Shown one piece after another: positions 1-9,097 of a stretch of 25,515 bases of DNA. The notes below the pieces were generated by a model that was given only the letters and a program-made list of their open reading frames with translations, was not told the DNA's origin and did not search any database. Where the stretch lies: assembly GCF_000003605.2 (NCBI RefSeq), contig NW_003132853.1:397967-423481 (forward strand). The letters are read 5' to 3'. A program made the position numbers and the translations under genes. Position 1 is the first letter of the stretch. Every line of letters begins with the position of its first letter. This DNA comes from Saccoglossus kowalevskii (taxonomy: Eukaryota; Hemichordata; Enteropneusta; Harrimaniidae).

Positions 1-311
1 GATTTAGACAAGATTTACAAGAAGTTCCTGGCATGTAGCCAAGCAAACCTCGATGATTTAGACAAGATTTACAAGAAATTCCTGGCATGTAGCCAAGAAA
101 ACCTCGATGATTTAGACAAGATTTACAAGAAATTCCTGGCATGTAGCCAAGAAAACCTCGATGATTTAGACAAGATTTACAAGAAGTTCCTGGCATGTAG
201 CCAAGAAAACCTCGATGATTTAGACAAGATTTACAAGAAGTTCCTGGCATGTAGCCAAGAAAACCTCGATGATTTAGACAAGATTTACAAGGAGTTCCTG
301 GCATGTAGCCA
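1..311. repeat. 54-bp minisatellite, about 5.8 copies, open in one plus-strand frame
   Basis: Units begin at 1, 55, 109, 163, 217 and 271, and the last stops after 41 bases. The array is cut by the left window edge, so its true length is unknown. Units differ at only a few positions: an A/G in the paired Lys codons, GCA/GAA in unit 1, and GAG in unit 6. The unit is 18 codons long. Plus frame 1 has no stop and reads DLDKIYKKFLACSQEN followed by LD. The frame stays open past the array to a TGA at 421-423. One minus-strand frame is also free of stops, while the other four frames are closed. It could be the end of a coding exon with an internal peptide repeat. I see no start codon, splice acceptor or clear donor at the right edge, so a non-coding minisatellite is the simpler reading. 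Confidence 0.9.
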
Positions 312-360
312 ACTATCAACCAAGATTAGCATTTTTTGTTTGTTTTATTCTTTATTACCT

Positions 361-373
361 GGGGGGGGGGGGG
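361..373. repeat. Poly-G tract (13 G)
   Basis: Uninterrupted run of 13 G just after the 54-bp array. Similar homopolymer G or C runs occur at about 16858-16870, 17252-17266 and 24429-24439. They are expected to be length-polymorphic and prone to sequencing error. Confidence 0.9.
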
Positions 374-2014
374 TTAGCCGGTATCTCCCTTTGGTCCTGT
401 GCGGGTGTTGTTCAGGTGCTTGATACTTGCTGAACTTTCTGTTCTTCCCAGGCATCCTTGAGCACGGTAAACAAATTAATCATTACAAAGTAATTTATAC
501 TTATGTTAATGAAAAAAATAATTATGCTAACATCATCTATTTATTATTGCGTAAAATATTTTGTTATTCAAATGACCCACCGGATTGTCCGAAATTCCCT
601 TGTAAAACACTGGTGAACATACCCCATATCATGCGGGCTTGTATCGCACGCTACTATCGGAACATTGGCGAAACAACGATTTGATTGACCGGGTATTCAG
701 TTAAAAAACCTTTAAAAATGACTATATTGTCTCTACTGTTACACGCATTTGAGTCACGTGGTGGTTGTGTTTCTGTTTGGATTAACTTGACACTCAATTG
801 CCGTTTAGTAATTAACGTAACATTTCGCCAATCTATCTGTAACGATTTCTTATTAAACGTGCGAATTCTGAGCAATGTTCCAATCCGGGCGGAGCGTTTC
901 TTCGCATAACTAGTAGTAAACTAGTTAGTAAACTAACTTTGTCATGACTACACTTTCAAATCAATTATTCCTTTGTATAATCAAGGCATATGTCATGCCA
1001 TTCTTAGTTGCTCACAACATATTCCTGCAAATAAATCCAATATCACTTATGTTATGTTTCGGTTTATATGAAGAGACATTTATAACCTCGGTTGTACTTG
1101 TGTGGGGCTGTACAACTTAAAGATAAAATATGAAAATGTGGGTAGCAGCCATCAGAGTACGCTATGCCATTGTCACTTGGTGATATTACGTTTATAAAAT
1201 GGCGACGTTACGGTACTCTTGTAGGCAGGTCACGTGGACACATACGGGTATTATGTAAATGTATTGTTTCAGAAGCAGACGCTATCTTTCCGAATCATTG
1301 TACAGTTATTGCCACCACCGTTGAATTGTTACATTGTATTTGGTAACGTACCCAAAGCCTGAATCCGACTCATCACATTTGCATAGGCGTGTCTTGTGAA
1401 AATTATACGTTTAATGTAGATAGATAGATACCGTATCCATAACAATTACTAGTAGTTATCAATCGATGTTGATGATTTTTGCCGTACTTGCATTCATGAG
1501 TGTTTTCAAACACGACACTTATCACAGCGACTTTTACCGTCCCAAATTTGAAATAATCATTAAAATGCGACTTTTAGATTAAAATAACATCACATGTAAC
1601 TTTTGAATTAAATAAAGGTTAAGTTCACAGAAAAGTAATTTAATTGGTCGAATAATGATGACGCAAACAAGTTGTCGTTCGTTCAGTTTTCGAGAAAGTT
1701 TCAATAGACTATTGTCTAGCCATAGTTAACGCACCCGTCTATCGGTATACAGCGCGCGGATAACGCATTGCGCCAGAAAGTGTTTTTTCGGCCTTGCTGA
1801 TTGTTTTTCTTCACTTACTTCACTTATTTCTTATTTCTTTAATATTTTACAGTAAACGGCCCGGGATAAGAGAGTAAACGCGCATTAGAATGACGTCATC
1901 GATGTATCAGTCTACCTAGAGCGCTCGACGCCCGAACTCTCTTGTAAACATTTACGTTTATCTATTTACTGATTTGTTTTTATGAATATAGAGGGCGTTT
2001 CCATACCTATTGCT
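374..2014. other. Intergenic stretch, no supported gene
   Basis: Only short open frames of 60-85 codons occur here, overlapping on both strands and without recognisable domains. A CG-richer patch lies around 1730-1930 and contains a perfect CRE-type palindrome TGACGTCA at 1891-1898, but no associated gene can be shown. A four-unit GATA-type microsatellite lies near 1418-1431. Confidence 0.6.
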
Positions 2015-2350
2015 GTGTCATGTATGCAATGCGACATTTACGACTCGGTATTCGGAACAGAACTGTCGTAGTGTCATGTATACAATGCGACATTTACGAC
2101 TCGGTATTCGGAACAGAACTGTCGTAGTGTCATGTATACAATGCGACATTTACGACTCGGTATTCGGAACAGAACTGTCGTAGTGTCATGTATACAATGC
2201 GACATTTACGACTCGGTATTCGGAACAGAACTGTCGTAGTGTCATGTATACAATGCGACATTTACGACTCGGTATTCGGAACAGAACTGTCGTAGTGTCA
2301 TGTATACCATGCGACATTTACGACTCGGTATTTGGAACAGAACTGCCGTA
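2015..2350. repeat. 56-bp minisatellite, exactly 6 copies
   Basis: Units start at 2015, 2071, 2127, 2183, 2239 and 2295. The four interior copies look identical. The first copy carries TATGCAAT instead of TATACAAT. The last has TACCATG, TTTGG and GCCGTA variants. Divergence confined to the edges is the pattern expected from recent unequal exchange or slippage. The unit length is not a multiple of three, so it is unlikely to be coding. Across each unit junction, TCGTA-G-TGTC can pair with GACA-TT-TACGA, giving a repeated small hairpin. Confidence 0.95.
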
Positions 2351-2636
2351 GTATTCTGACTGGCGATTTCCGAAGGCATTTTTTATGATTGAGGTTTCGT
2401 AAATTATCCCTCCCCATGGCTGACAGAGATTTTCAGTTTCGAATGCAAAACTACTTCCAAGATTGTTCCTCATTGGCTACCCAACCCTGACACCTGAGAC
2501 CAATCAGAGAGCAGCTTGTCAGTTGGCAGGTTATTTCGAAGTATTAAATTATGCCGTTTTTTATTATACTATCATATGATATAGGCATATCTTGCATATC
2601 ATAAAATCCTTATCTACTCTCAAGTCGAGCATAAAT
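2351..2636. other. tRNA 5' flank with paired CCAAT motifs
   Basis: This stretch holds an inverted CCAAT (CATTGGCT near 2471) and a direct CCAAT (GACCAATCAG near 2498). No open frame is supported. The immediate tRNA 5' flank is AT-rich. Whether the CCAAT motifs are functional cannot be told from sequence. Confidence 0.4.
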
Positions 2637-2709
2637 GGGGAATTAGCTCAGATGGTAGAGCGCTCGCTTAGCATGTGAGAGGTACCGGGATCGATGCCCG
2701 GATTCTCCA
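2637..2709 (+). tRNA. tRNA-Ala (anticodon AGC)
   Basis: This is a complete 73-nt cloverleaf without an intron or encoded CCA. The acceptor arm is 2637-2643 paired with 2702-2708 and includes G3:U70 (2639:2706), the alanine identity element. The D arm stem GCTC/GAGC ends at 2661. The anticodon stem CTCGC (2663-2667) pairs with GTGAG (2675-2679) with one G:U, around loop TTAGCAT with anticodon AGC at 2670-2672. The T stem CCGGG/CCCGG (2685-2689 with 2697-2701) encloses ATCGATG. The discriminator is A73 at 2709. The sequence closely resembles animal tRNA-Ala-AGC, and the T-stem change relative to the common form is compensated. A 4-T Pol III stop follows at 2713-2716. Confidence 0.96.
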
Positions 2710-2712
2710 GTA

Positions 2713-2716
2713 TTTT
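2713..2716 (+). terminator. Pol III T-run terminator of tRNA-Ala
   Basis: TTTT begins four bases after the tRNA 3' end, with a second TTTT a few bases further on. A run of four T is the minimal animal Pol III terminator, so some read-through to the second run is plausible. Confidence 0.6.
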
Positions 2717-2913
2717 ATTGGTATATTTTATTGGTAATTAACTCATTTTTCCATTTTTGTTAATATCTCAGACATCTATAACAGTCTTAGTTAATATCGA
2801 GGACATTTTTCGAATGTGTTTGCGACATGTTAACCTGGCAATGTGTCAACATCTAACTGCCGTAAATGCTTACTAGTAATTTGTATGACCCACGTGGCGG
2901 CAGTGAATGACAT

Positions 2914-2927
2914 CGCCCTCTAGCGGC
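2914..2927 (-). promoter_or_regulatory. CTCF-like motif
   Basis: The plus strand reads CGCCCTCTAGCGGC. Its reverse complement, GCCGCTAGAGGGCG, matches the core of the bilaterian CTCF site (CCNNNAGNNGGC type) at nearly every key base. It lies about 200 bp from the tRNA gene. Occupancy cannot be shown from sequence. Confidence 0.35.
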
Positions 2928-4153
2928 ATAGCATGACAAGTAGAAAGGAAAACAATTTGGAAGACGTCAATGCCTTATGAAGCTATGCTTGTGATTTTCA
3001 AAAAAAAAATGTGAAAAGTGCCCAAAAAACTATCCTGCTACCTTAAATGCTCGTCCGTGAAGTTATAAATCTGTAAAATTTAACAAAAATACGACTACAT
3101 TGGAACTAAAATACACCTTATCAACTATTCGGCCGACTTTATTCAGGTCGACTAGACTACAGTGGGTCGCGTAATTTCGCGTGAATGTTTTGTATTTTTT
3201 CATTTCGACGATCATTTCGAGTCACGTGACGATAGTATGCCATGCATAAATATCCGTTTAACCAAGTCCCGAACTTCAAGAATGTATATATTTGTTTGAC
3301 ATGAGCAAATGTTCGTGAAGAACATTTCCTTAATACGATTCTCTAGTCATGCAAGACCCATTCCGTCTCAGCAAACTCAGTATCAGCCGAACACGTAATG
3401 CGCTGACTCACCAACTAATATGTTGTATTGACCCGGAGTACTTATTACTAAGATGGTAATTGTCACACGCTTCACAATTTAGTATCCAAGGTGTGTGTTT
3501 TTTATTAGAATTTTACTATGTTCCGGGTGACCCACTACTTCAAACTTATTGGAAACAAATATGTGATGATTATACAGAGGCGATGGTGAGAAATGTTGCG
3601 TGGAGGGGCGAGATCCCTCGCGCTGAAGACTCGAACTTACTAGGGGTCCAAGGGTATGCTCTCCTTTAAAAATGTTGAAATCTAGATAGACTCTCTGAAA
3701 CGCTATTTCCTGCATTTTGAAAGGCAAATTTTGCTGACACAAATGGTTTCAGCATTATCAGCTTTTTGTAATAATCATCCGAACATAACCATATAATTAT
3801 GGATATTATACCCAACAAAGGTAAATCACAACCTAACAACAACTTCATATAACAACACTTCTATTCATCATTCGCTCGCTCGGTTTTTTTATTCGGTCAG
3901 AAAATTCTCGTCCCAATGATTGAAACGCATTTCGCTTCAAGTTGGTCATAATCCCATTTCGCCGGTCAATTATTATTATCATCAATTTTAATAAAACAGA
4001 TGGCGATGTTCTTTTATTTGTATACATACACTTTGCATATCCCACCACTCAGGAAGTTGTTCTAATGATTTCGTCACGCGCACTTTGCGGCACTGTGCAC
4101 AGCGCCACTAACTTGAATTTTAGCGCATCTTTTACATATTTCACAATTTGATT
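2928..4153. other. Intergenic stretch, no supported gene
   Basis: It contains short overlapping open frames (up to 87 codons) with no recognisable domain, a poly-A run near 3000 and an E-box-like CACGTG at about 3223. Nothing here supports a gene model. Confidence 0.55.
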
Positions 4154-4353
4154 ATTAAAATAAGATCCTGGTTGGCTTAATTGTTTTGTTACTATTTTTT
4201 GTTGTATAATTATTATTTATTTTTTAACGTTACAATTCAGCTGCAATTATTGGGTTGTTTAGGAAAGCCACCCGGTGCTGCAAAAATTAAAATAAATATA
4301 ATTAATAGTAATAATAATGATAAATATTAAGCCAACCAGGATCTTATTTTAAT
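4154..4353. mobile_element. 200-bp palindromic MITE with 28-bp perfect terminal inverted repeats
   Basis: The left arm at 4154-4181 and right arm at 4326-4353 are perfect reverse complements over 28 bp, starting ATTAAAATAAGATCCTGG. The subterminal AT-rich parts also pair imperfectly, so most of the 200 bp can fold back on itself around a GC-richer centre near 4262-4280. TTAA is present at both ends (4155-4158 and 4349-4352), which fits a TTAA-targeting (piggyBac-type) non-autonomous element. The palindrome extends one base beyond TTAA, so the boundary is not certain. No coding capacity. Confidence 0.85.
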
Positions 4354-5184
4354 CAGATTGATATTTTCATGTCAACACTTGCTCATACATGCACAACTCA
4401 AATCAATCCCACTTTATTGTCGATATATTATGATTATATTTTCCCGGAATTAGAATACTAGTATAAACATTGAAAAATTGCGGGATGATAGATTTGTGAA
4501 AAAAAATACAGAAAAGATTTTTAAAAATTTATAGGAAAAATTCGATACTTCAAGAAAAAAACAATTTGCACTTCACACTGGCATTTTTCTTCTGTGACAA
4601 CTTCCCTCCCAGAGATTAATGGTCATGCTCTTCAAGTTTGTTGAAACTCTATTGACGTGAATGAACGATTCAACTAGCACAAGATTGTATTACTGATGTG
4701 ACTTTGTTGTTTTGTCCATGCCGCCATGACAGGCTAAGAAAGAAAAAAACAGAACCTTGTATTCTCAAGACAGTCAATTCTTTGACTGGTTTTCAAGGAC
4801 TTCTAACCATGATTTAAATTCACGAGTTTGTGACTCGATCAGGGGCGCCCCGAAAAAGTATCTAGTTTCCAACACGCGCTGTAATAAAATACATCGACTC
4901 GTTTGTAATTGTTACCCGAAATTGTTACATAATATATATATATATATATTATAGACAGAGAAAAGATGTTGTATATTGCGCTATTCTGAGGACAACAATT
5001 TCTTGAGGGTGTATAGTATATAATGCAATACGAGGAGGAACTTTCAACTTGAGTAGCACTGAAAGTTAAACCAGAATAGTGCCCGAGGATCGTTACTATT
5101 CACACCTCACTGGCTTCTATTGAAAGACACATGAAAGAAAATTTTGCAACGCGCACGTTTCTCTTTTTGTGTGTGTTTTTCATT
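4354..5184. other. Upstream flank of the aquaporin gene
   Basis: AT-rich and without a supported gene. It includes an (AT)n microsatellite at about 4930-4949. Its right part is presumably 5' regulatory sequence for the aquaporin gene, and an untranslated first exon could lie here unseen. Confidence 0.4.
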
Positions 5185-5259
5185 ATGGCGACTGAAAGGG
5201 GCGGGGAAAGTGGGGGCTGTCTTTCATTACGGACCAATCACGGTCGGGTCAGAGGTTAA
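5185..5259 (+). other. Upstream ORF (24 codons) in frame with the aquaporin start
   Basis: The ATG at 5185 is in a good Kozak context (A at -3, G at +4) and reads MATERGGESGGCL and on to a TAA at 5257-5259. It lies 96 bases before the main ATG, in the same frame, but is closed by its own stop 21 bases before it. If the transcript starts upstream of 5185, this uORF would be expected to reduce initiation at 5281. If transcription starts downstream, it is irrelevant. The transcription start site is not visible. Confidence 0.4.
5198..5238 (+). promoter_or_regulatory. TATA-less promoter-like elements: GC box and CCAAT box
   Basis: GGGGCGGGG at 5198-5206 is a perfect Sp/KLF-type GC box. CCAAT at 5234-5238 sits in GGACCAATCACGG, the usual NF-Y context. 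No TATA box is seen between them and the start codon at 5281. The combination is typical of housekeeping-like animal promoters. The CCAAT box is only about 43 bases from the ATG, so either the 5' UTR is very short or these sites lie within the transcribed leader. Confidence 0.45.
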
Positions 5260-5280
5260 CGTAGTGGTCTATTTACGAAG

Positions 5281-5488
5281 ATGGCGGAGAGAAGGTCCAA
5301 ACATAGCTCCACGCACTCGAGGCGAAAACAGCGAAAATCGTGCAAAATACCTGTGAATTTCTGGAGAGCAGTAATAGCAGAATGTCTGTGTACTTTCTTT
5401 TTTATGATTATTGTGTGCGCCGCGCATTTGGAATGGAATGGTCGACGTCCCAGTGTGGTGGAAATCGCGTTGACGTTGGGTTTAGCTG
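5281..5488 (+). CDS. Aquaporin-family (MIP) channel, coding exon 1
   Basis: This exon encodes residues 1-69 plus the first base of codon 70. The ATG at 5281 has a strong context (A at -3, G at +4). Residues 1-23 are strongly basic and serine-rich (RRSKHSS, SRRKQRK) and should be cytosolic. TM1 covers about residues 27-49 in NFWRAVIAECLCTFFF, with the family's conserved E34 in the AE motif that opens MIP proteins. A short extracellular loop (EWNGRRP) follows, then TM2 begins at about 58. The donor GGTAAGTTT at 5488-5489 leaves phase 1. The FWR..IAE block followed by an IVC motif resembles Big-brain and AQP4-type members more than aquaglyceroporins. L66 aligns with the pore phenylalanine (F56 of AQP1). 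Product: a six-TM channel in the plasma membrane or an internal membrane. The substrate is not certain. Confidence 0.93.
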
Positions 5489-7095
5489 GTAAGTTTCAAA
5501 TATCAATTTTAAAGGCTTTGAAGTTTTGAGGAGATGCAAGGGCATGTTCATTGATGCGTGTCACGTGCTTTAAGGAATTTATCTCGGCGTTGGACTCTCT
5601 TTCGCACAACTTCAACTTCCCCCAGTTTGGCAACGAGTGTGTCTTTTCACTTTTTCAGTCCCAACTTTTAGTTTTTTAACACACACAAAAGTTGTCAAAC
5701 TGCAATACAAACAGCCTCGATCGAGACTAGACTCAGGGAACTAAACTGTATTCAACAACCTAGCTCCCTGTGGCCGGAACCGTAAATGTGCGTATAGGCA
5801 AAGAATAAAATAAAATGTAGGTGACCCTTTTTCGGGCTTTGCGTTGTACGTTGATTAATTTCTCACTCGAATGAATTCCTTTGCGCCGCGTGTCCGTTTC
5901 CGCATCAATCGTAAGCAAGTCGATTCACACACTTCAAGATCCGTGGAACGTGCCCTGCGAGGCATATGGTACGACCGCTATACAAATCTCTGTTACCATT
6001 CGATGTACCAGACGGGTACTGCAATAATAGCGCTAAGAGCTGTGCATTCAACAAAACTGCTTTTTCGTGATTGTGTTTAATGAATCAGCTATTTTCTCAA
6101 GGCCACTCGAAGTCCCATTAAGCATGATATGTAGAGCGAAAAATTGTAACAAGCCGTGTGTCTTAGTTGTCCCGTGTTGCTATGGTAGATGGTGCCAGTA
6201 CTGTGTACAAAACACTTTGGCTTAAATCGACTAGCACACAATTTCAGCTGTTAACTCCCACATTGTTTTTGTTCATTCTCTTTAAATCTACATTGTTGAC
6301 GAGTTTAAGTCTTGTTTTGACAGTTTTCATGAATTATGTATCTAATTTTAGTAGATTTGATGTTGTCTATGTATTTATAAACTGGCTTATTCTCAATATT
6401 TCCGCATCACTGAAATCAAATATTTTGTATTTTTTTATTAAATTAGGTATTTGGTATACACTACTGTGTAGGAATTAACAAATTGTGTATCTGGTATACA
6501 CCCTAATTTTGGTTTTATTAAATTGTCCATGAAACCCTGATGGATAGCTGTATCACATAGCATATAGGAGCATGGTCTTCTTTAATCAACTACGGACATT
6601 CATGGCATACCAACAGATTCCATCTACTTGCCTCAGTGGGAGTTTCTTTTCTACATGTATCTTTGCTTATTCACTTCCAACAGAATTTAAATTAAAATGT
6701 CAATTTATTAAAATTTATACTATATATATATTTTAGTTTGTTTGTTTTTTACTAGTACACCTAGATGCTACAGAACATTTACTATAAACTTGAATTTCTC
6801 ATAAATTAATATGGGGGTGGGGTGTCTGTACCTGTTTGATTGAACGATGTACTAACATTTTTATTTTGCAATTTAGCTCACCAATCTTATTATTCATTTC
6901 AATCCAATTATTTTTGAGAAAATCAGTCGTTATTTTCAAACATTCCTCAATTTTTCTGAGACTTAGTTTGATTTCTAACAGTAATAAACCAACAATGTAT
7001 ACCTCAATTTGTCTGCTATACATATACATGTAAAAGCTGTCCTGACATAATAAGGAGATTTCTCAGAATAAGTCTGAAGGTTTATTTCTGTTTGA

Positions 7096-7532
7096 GCCAG
7101 ACTTTTATTATCCCTTGTTTTGTGAACCCGCCGAATGAACAGGAGCCGAAAATGAAATAAAAATATGATTTTATTTCAGCGTAATTTCTCGCGCCCGCCG
7201 ACTTGTAAGTGCAACAAAATGCTAAAAAAATATTATTTTTATCTTCTTTTTTTTACCGCCCGCCGCATAACAAATCCAAGTTGCATTTTCGTGGGAATAT
7301 CATGATCAAAGTACGGAAGTCTTGCGCAGATTAGAAACAAGGTTATACAAACATGTACATAGAATAAAATTTTATTTCATTTCTTCTCTTCGATCAATGA
7401 TCTCACTTACAATTCTTTGAGAATCACACAAATCTAATGGGAAAAAAAAGAATTAATTTTATTTTTTCCCCCCCTCCTCAACAAAATTGCCTCATAAAAA
7501 CTCGCGAAACAAGGAATAAAAAAAGTCTGGCC
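7096..7532. mobile_element. Foldback/MITE-like element, about 437 bp
   Basis: The left end GCCAGACTTTTATTATCCCT (from 7096), continuing to TTGTTTTGTGA, is the imperfect reverse complement of 7501-7532, which begins CTCGCGAAACAAGGAATA and ends AGTCTGGCC. Arms are about 30 bp with a few mismatches. The interior has two GC-rich CGCCCGCCG motifs (near 7191 and 7258) in otherwise AT-rich sequence. No clear target duplication and no coding capacity were found. Superfamily unknown. Confidence 0.6.
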
Positions 7533-8175
7533 TTGTCTGAAATTAATTTAGATACATCTCTGTAAACCACCTAAATTTCGCTAAATTTTTTTGCAGTGAA
7601 AACTTGATTGGTTTCTCAGGTGGAGATTGAGTCTAAAACACATTGTGAAAGTTGGTATCCAATTTTATTGTGTTAAACTTTAAATTTTTGAATACTATAA
7701 TTTGTCCTGCCAAAATGTTCATACATTTTTATGTATTTTTTAATTTCTTTGTTAATTTCAGACCAAATAAACATAATAAGGTATCACATGTTCATGTCTT
7801 GGTATAACATTTTTGCAGAATCTAAAAAAAAAAATGCTGCTTTGCTTTGGAAAAAATGGCTATTTTTTTCTCTGATTTGATTATCCTCATTGCATTTGAA
7901 AAATCCATCTTTTAGTGACTGTCGGTAAATATTGAATTAGCATTATGTGTTGACAGTGTAGATCACTGCATCAACCAAATTCTACTCATGTAAGAGTCCC
8001 AAGGATACGTTATGTGTATGTCATGTCCTAGACATTCAAGGAGACATTCACTGTACCACTTGCTTATTCATTCACATTCATTCCCTTAGCATTCTAGTGA
8101 AATGTTGAATAGTGCTCATGATTTACTTCATTATCACCAAAAATAAGAAAAGTAATTGACAGAATAACAACAAAT

Positions 8176-8775
8176 CTATGACAGGGTAAATATAGTCCAT
8201 AACTTTGCATTGTCTCTCATATTATCTTTCTTCCATAATGCACTGTAATATTCTTTTATTTTAGTTTGTAGTGTTTTTACAGGGATATTTTCTATACATT
8301 TATGTATATTGAAAATATTAAGATTTTGTTGTAGTTTTAACAACTACGTCTTTCATATCCTGTAGCACATAGTATGCCATTCCTTGTTTATTGTTGCTCT
8401 GTATATGTTGTTTATGAGTGGTTTTCTCCCTAACTCCATACGGCATACTATTTTACTTGCTTTGTTATTCAAACAGAGAGCGTTTCTACAGAATTTGATA
8501 TGAAATTTCTCTGTGTCTGTTTTATCCCAGATAGATGAATTTGTCAAGACACCCTAAATTTCCCCCGCATATGTTAATATTTAGATCTGCGTTGTGTTCA
8601 TGAACTTCAGTTTGATGTGGATATTGTTTGTATTATTTGAGTAATATGATTTGTAGCGATTCTGCTTCCAATTTTCCTGAAGATTACTATTTGTTAATTG
8701 TGTAAATAATCTAGTGCTTTCTGCAGCAGTTCACTACTTGCTGACAGTATAGCAATGTCATCAGCGTTAGCACTT
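8176..8775 (-). pseudogene. Decayed non-LTR retrotransposon (LINE) reverse transcriptase, C-terminal fragment
   Basis: On the minus strand at 8771-8700 a frame reads ANADDIAILSASSELLQKAL, the RT catalytic-motif region with the usual Y of YADD changed to N. After a frame change, 8547-8353 reads EKFHIKFCRNALCLNN and then MELGRKPLINNI, the FC-x-LG and ELGR-x-PL signature found near the C-terminus of many animal LINE polyproteins. Continuing past in-frame stops to 8176, LQTKIKEYYSALWKK and NAKLWTIF match the usual tail of that region. At least one frameshift and several stops make it non-functional. The 5' part of the ORF is missing beyond about 8780. Clade (CR1/L2-like or other) cannot be fixed by eye. 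The fragment is antisense to the aquaporin transcript. Confidence 0.8.
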
Positions 8776-9060
8776 CAATGGAATGTATTTATCTGAGGTC
8801 ACCCCTCCCAAAAAATGTAAAACTGTGAGAGTTAAAAAGAAAGTTCTCTGTACAATCAGAACACAGCAATATTGCTATTTACAAACTGACCTGCTTATGT
8901 GAGGTAGTTTCTTGATGATATTACAGTCACAACAGTTGAGTCAAAGTATACCCCCGGTAATACTTGTCCTTAATGAGCTCTATCCAGACTTATTCTAGGT
9001 TTTCACTTTAAGACTCTGTGTGATATGAATATGGTGTGAATAGATATTTGGGATTCAACG

Positions 9061-9097
9061 TATTAGACATCAATGGAAACAGACTGCATGTCTAATA
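9061..9097. repeat. 10-bp perfect inverted repeat (hairpin)
   Basis: TATTAGACAT at 9061-9070 pairs perfectly with ATGTCTAATA at 9088-9097 around a 17-nt loop. It may be a remnant of a palindromic element. No other function is visible. Confidence 0.6.

Noticed and set aside
1891-1898. Perfect CRE (TGACGTCA) as part of a promoter
   Set aside because: No gene start can be linked to it, and an isolated 8-mer is weak evidence.
3460-3742. Overlapping 69- and 87-codon frames on opposite strands
   Set aside because: No recognisable domain and no splice or promoter context. Both strands being open over the same bases argues for chance.
5144-5356. 70-codon plus-strand frame overlapping aquaporin exon 1
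   Set aside because: It is in a different frame from the conserved MIP protein and starts in the promoter-like region. No homology is recognised.
6440-6520. Repeated GGTATACAC words with AAATTAGG/CCTAATTT arms
   Set aside because: Arms are short (8 bp) with a long AT-rich spacer, and no convincing element boundary could be drawn.
7560-7596. CTGTAAACC...TTTGCAG segment resembling a tiny member of the TA-flanked MITE family
   Set aside because: It lacks flanking TA on either side and is only 37 bases, which is easily chance in AT-rich sequence.
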